From Gemmatimonadaceae bacterium (GTDB lineage: Bacteria; Gemmatimonadota; Gemmatimonadetes; Gemmatimonadales; Gemmatimonadaceae), in contig JABFXM010000448.1 of NCBI GenBank assembly GCA_013361745.1, positions 1 through 7,550 on the forward strand: a stretch of 7,550 nt of DNA, given 5' to 3'. The notes beneath the pieces were generated by a model that was not told the DNA's origin, did not search any database, and saw nothing but the letters and a program-made list of their open reading frames with translations. The position numbers were made by a program, and so were the translations under genes. Of the stretch, positions 5,696 to 7,550 are shown piece after piece (the stretch's first letter is position 1; each line of letters begins with the position of its first letter).

Positions 5696-6972
5696 TACTC
5701 CCCGGCCGCCGCCGCCGAGATGATTCCCCGCTCGAGGTAGATCGGCCGCACCTCCTCGCGCAGCCGCGGAAGGCGCAGCGCGAGCCAGAGCGCGCCGGCG
5801 ACGCAGGCGATGCCGCCGAGGAGGATCGTCGGCGAGGCGCCGATGCGCTCGGCCACGACGCCGGCGAGGAGGCTCCCGAGCGGCGCCGTGCCGAGGAAGG
5901 CCATGGTGTAGAACGCCATGACGCGCCCGCGCAGCTCCTCCGTGACGATCGTCTGCAGCACGGTGTTCGTGGATGCCATCTCGATCATGAATCCCGCGCC
6001 GACGATCGGCAGCACGGCGAGCGCGACCCAGAGCGTGCGCGCGAAGGAGAAGGCGATCAGCCCAGCGCCGAAGGCGAGCGTCGCCACGGCCATCGCGCGG
6101 CCGAGTCCGAGCACCGTTCGTCGCGACGCGAGGTAGAGCGTGCCCGCAACGGCGCCCAGCCCCGAGGCGGTCATCAGGAAGCCGAGCGTGTTCGGACCGC
6201 CGTGCAGCGTCTGCGACGCGTACATCGGCATCAGCACCGTGTACGGCATCCCCATCGTGCTCACCAGCGCGAGGAGGAGCAGCGCGCTCCGCACCGGCGC
6301 GAAGCGCGTCACGTACTCGAATCCCGCACGCATCTCGGCGCCCATCGCGCCACGGCCCGGCCGGCGTTCCCCCCGCTCGACGCGCATCGCGAGCAGCGAG
6401 GCGATCACCGCGACGTAGGAAATCGCGTCGATCATGAAGCACCACCCCTCGCCGAACGCCGCGATCACGATCCCGCCGATCGAGGGGCCGATGATCCGGC
6501 TCCCGTTCACCATCGTCGAGTTGAGGGCGATCGCGTTAGGCAGGTCGGCGCGGTCCTCGACCATCTGGACGACGAACGCCTGCCGCGCCGGCGTGTCGAA
6601 GGCGTTGATGATCCCCTGCACCACCTGCAGCACGAGGACCCACGCGACGGTGATCGTGCCGCTGAAGGCGAGGATCGCAAGCGCCAGCGACTGCAGCGCC
6701 GAGAGGACCTGCGTCCAGACGAGGATCCGGTGCCGGTCCCAGCGGTCCACGAGCACGCCGGCGAGCGGTGAGAGGAGAAGCGTGGGAATCTGACCGCAGA
6801 AGCCGACGAGGCCGAGGAGGAGCGCGGAGTGCGTCAGCCGGTAGACGAGCCAGCTCGTCGCGATGCGCGTGATCCACGTCCCGATCAGCGAGACGCTCTG
6901 TCCGCTGAAGAACAGGCGATAGTTGCGCGACGCGAACGCACGCGTGAGCCGGGGACGGACGGCCGCTGACAT
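5695..6972 (-). CDS. MFS exporter, MFS_3 / EntS-like family
   Basis: This 425-residue integral inner-membrane transporter has about twelve hydrophobic segments and the N-terminal signature of the MFS_3 (transmembrane secretion effector, enterobactin-exporter-like) group: SRNYRLFFSGQSVSLIGTWI at 15-34. MFS motif A is GVLVDRWDRHR at 72-82. The family segment DTPARQAFVVQMVEDRADLPNAIALN follows the fourth helix, and GPSIGGIVIAAFG marks the fifth. The C-terminal half repeats the pattern with TEELRGRVMAFYTMAFLGTAPLGS. Such proteins expel small molecules (siderophores, antibiotics) by proton antiport; the substrate here cannot be told. ATG 6972 is chosen because it leaves the usual short N-terminus; in-frame ATGs at 6993 and 7068 are alternatives. 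No start has a clear Shine-Dalgarno sequence. The gene is divergent from the DUF962 gene, with a 19-nt dyad in the shared region, and its stop lies inside a minisatellite. Confidence 0.93.
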   Translation of the reverse strand: MSAAVRPRLTRAFASRNYRLFFSGQSVSLIGTWITRIATSWLVYRLTHSALLLGLVGFCGQIPTLLLSPLAGVLVDRWDRHRILVWTQVLSALQSLALAILAFSGTITVAWVLVLQVVQGIINAFDTPARQAFVVQMVEDRADLPNAIALNSTMVNGSRIIGPSIGGIVIAAFGEGWCFMIDAISYVAVIASLLAMRVERGERRPGRGAMGAEMRAGFEYVTRFAPVRSALLLLALVSTMGMPYTVLMPMYASQTLHGGPNTLGFLMTASGLGAVAGTLYLASRRTVLGLGRAMAVATLAFGAGLIAFSFARTLWVALAVLPIVGAGFMIEMASTNTVLQTIVTEELRGRVMAFYTMAFLGTAPLGSLLAGVVAERIGASPTILLGGIACVAGALWLALRLPRLREEVRPIYLERGIISAAAAGE

Positions 6973-6991
6973 CGGGGGGAGCAGGGGCAAC

Positions 6992-7010
6992 ATCGGGGCC
7001 GCGCCCCGAT
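6992..7010. promoter_or_regulatory. 19-nt dyad, candidate operator or leader hairpin
   Basis: ATCGGGGC (6992-6999) and GCCCCGAT (7003-7010) form a perfect 8-bp inverted repeat around a 3-nt centre. It sits 19 nt before the chosen MFS start, in the region shared with the divergent DUF962 gene. CATCGGGG occurs twice, at 6970-6977 and 6991-6998, exactly 21 bp apart, and CATCGG again at 7023-7028. This could be a repressor site controlling the exporter, or an RNA hairpin in its leader. If the MFS start were at 6993, the dyad would cover the start codon. Confidence 0.4.
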
Positions 7011-7079
7011 CGCGACGGTGGACATCGGACGCGGACGATCGCACCTTGGAGCGCCCACCTTCCCCCACCCGGAGAGACG

Positions 7080-7382
7080 ATGCTCGGCAACCGCAGCAGC
7101 GAGGAGTGGGTCGCGCAGTACGCGACGAGCCACCAGCACCCGATCAACCGCTTCTGTCACACCGTCGGGATCCCGATGATCGCGCTCTCGGTGATCCTCT
7201 TCGTCGTCTCGATCTGGGTCGCGGGTCTGTGGAAGACCGCCCTCGCGCTCTTCGTCGTCGGCTGGATCTTCCAGTTCGTCGGGCACGCCTTCGAGGGGAA
7301 GCCGCCGGAGTTCTTCCACGACTGGCGATTCCTCTTCGTCGGCCTCCGCTGGTGGCTGGCGAAGGTTCGCGGCCGCGCCTGA
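7080..7382 (+). CDS. DUF962 / Mpo1-like small membrane protein
   Basis: This 100-residue protein carries the DUF962 (Mpo1-like) signature: EEWVAQYATSHQHPINRFCH at 8-27, then two hydrophobic segments (about 28-50 and 53-68), then GHAFEGKPPEF at 68-78. His18, His20, His27, His69 and Glu72 are the likely metal-ligand candidates. The yeast member Mpo1 is an Fe(II)-dependent dioxygenase of the ER that shortens 2-hydroxy fatty acids in phytosphingosine breakdown. Bacterial members are widespread and mostly uncharacterised, so fatty-acid alpha-oxidation is a family-based guess only. The length is typical. GGAG at 7071-7074, 5 nt before the ATG, supports the start. It is divergent from the MFS gene (107 bp between starts) and ends 7 bp from the end of the next gene, which converges on it. 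Confidence 0.9.
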   Translation: MLGNRSSEEWVAQYATSHQHPINRFCHTVGIPMIALSVILFVVSIWVAGLWKTALALFVVGWIFQFVGHAFEGKPPEFFHDWRFLFVGLRWWLAKVRGRA

Positions 7383-7400
7383 GCGCTGCCTAACGCTCGG
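7379..7400. terminator. Small hairpin at the third convergent junction
   Basis: GAGCG (7381-7385) pairs with CGCTC (7394-7398) around an 8-nt loop. A G-T wobble and one more C-G pair extend the stem to 7379-7400. It contains the stop codons of both convergent genes (TGA 7380-7382 and, on the minus strand, TAG 7392-7390). The stem is short and has no T-tract, so termination here is only a possibility. Unlike the other two convergent junctions, this one lacks the repeat element. Confidence 0.25.
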
Positions 7401-7550
7401 CGCGGCGCGCGGCGCGCGCGGCGATCGCCGCGCTCACCTGGCTCGCCACCACCGCCGCGCTCCAGGCGAGGAGCGCGGGGATCGCGAGCGTGAGCAGGAT
7501 GAGCGTCCATCCGGGGACGCGGAAGATCCCGCCGAGCAGAGAGAGCAGCC
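7390..7550 (-). CDS. 3' end of a membrane-protein gene, cut by the window edge
   Basis: An open minus-strand frame enters from the right edge and stops at TAG (7392-7390). The visible C-terminal residues, about 52, include the membrane-like stretch WTLILLTLAIPALLAWSAAV and a basic tail ending AARAARRAER. This fits a last transmembrane helix followed by a positive cytoplasmic tail. The convergent position, 7 bp from the DUF962 stop, and the sensible hydrophobic composition support a real gene. The family cannot be recognised from this fragment. Confidence 0.6.
   Translation of the reverse strand, partial: LLSLLGGIFRVPGWTLILLTLAIPALLAWSAAVVASQVSAAIAARAARRAER

Noticed and set aside
5571..5703. 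CRISPR-like array
   Set aside because: The 9-bp units are directly adjacent with no spacers, and they form one arm of an inverted repeat. This is a minisatellite hairpin.
7399..7436. GCGCGC-rich palindromic run after the DUF962 gene as a regulatory site
   Set aside because: It encodes the Ala/Arg-rich C-terminal tail of the partial minus-strand gene; the low complexity is explained by codon use.

Overview
The window is strongly GC-rich bacterial DNA with densely packed genes on both strands and no RNA gene, insertion sequence or CRISPR array that I can see. The mix of short-signal lipoproteins with LAAC lipoboxes, a DUF2911 protein, a mycobacterial-type transaldolase and a bacterial GRAS protein, together with the codon bias, suggests Gemmatimonadota or a similar high-GC soil phylum. 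That placement is inference, since no phylogenetic marker is present.

Layout, left to right. (1) 76-876 (+): a lipoprotein of unknown function. (2) 881-958: a hairpin repeat between convergent genes. (3) 959-3604 (-): a likely three-gene unit, transcribed as LolA-like lipoprotein, then DUF2911 periplasmic protein, then transaldolase. (4) 3605-3829: a divergent intergenic region. (5) 3830-5568 (+): a two-gene unit, a bacterial GRAS-family Rossmann methyltransferase followed 35 bp later by a stand-alone V4R-like ligand-binding protein. (6) 5576-5695: a second, longer hairpin repeat between convergent genes, with a 9-bp minisatellite. (7) 5695-6972 (-): an MFS_3 (EntS-like) exporter. (8) 6973-7079: a divergent promoter region with a 19-nt dyad. 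(9) 7080-7382 (+): a DUF962/Mpo1-like membrane protein. (10) 7390-7550 (-): the 3' end of a membrane-protein gene cut by the window edge.

Two things stand out. First, the GRAS gene keeps a glycine-rich AdoMet-binding motif and shows the VHIID-, PFYRE- and SAW-like landmarks best known from plant GRAS regulators. It sits beside a small V4R-type sensor, so the pair is a candidate small-molecule modification and sensing module. Second, the two convergent junctions at 876/959 and 5568/5695 carry long hairpins with a shared core (GTAAGGCACT...GCAG) but unrelated tandem-repeat arms (7-bp AGGGGTC versus 9-bp GGGGAGTAA). Within each locus the two arms match each other. This looks like a dispersed family of terminator-like elements whose arms evolve in concert.

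The other genes look like ordinary housekeeping or envelope functions: the pentose phosphate pathway, lipoproteins and efflux.
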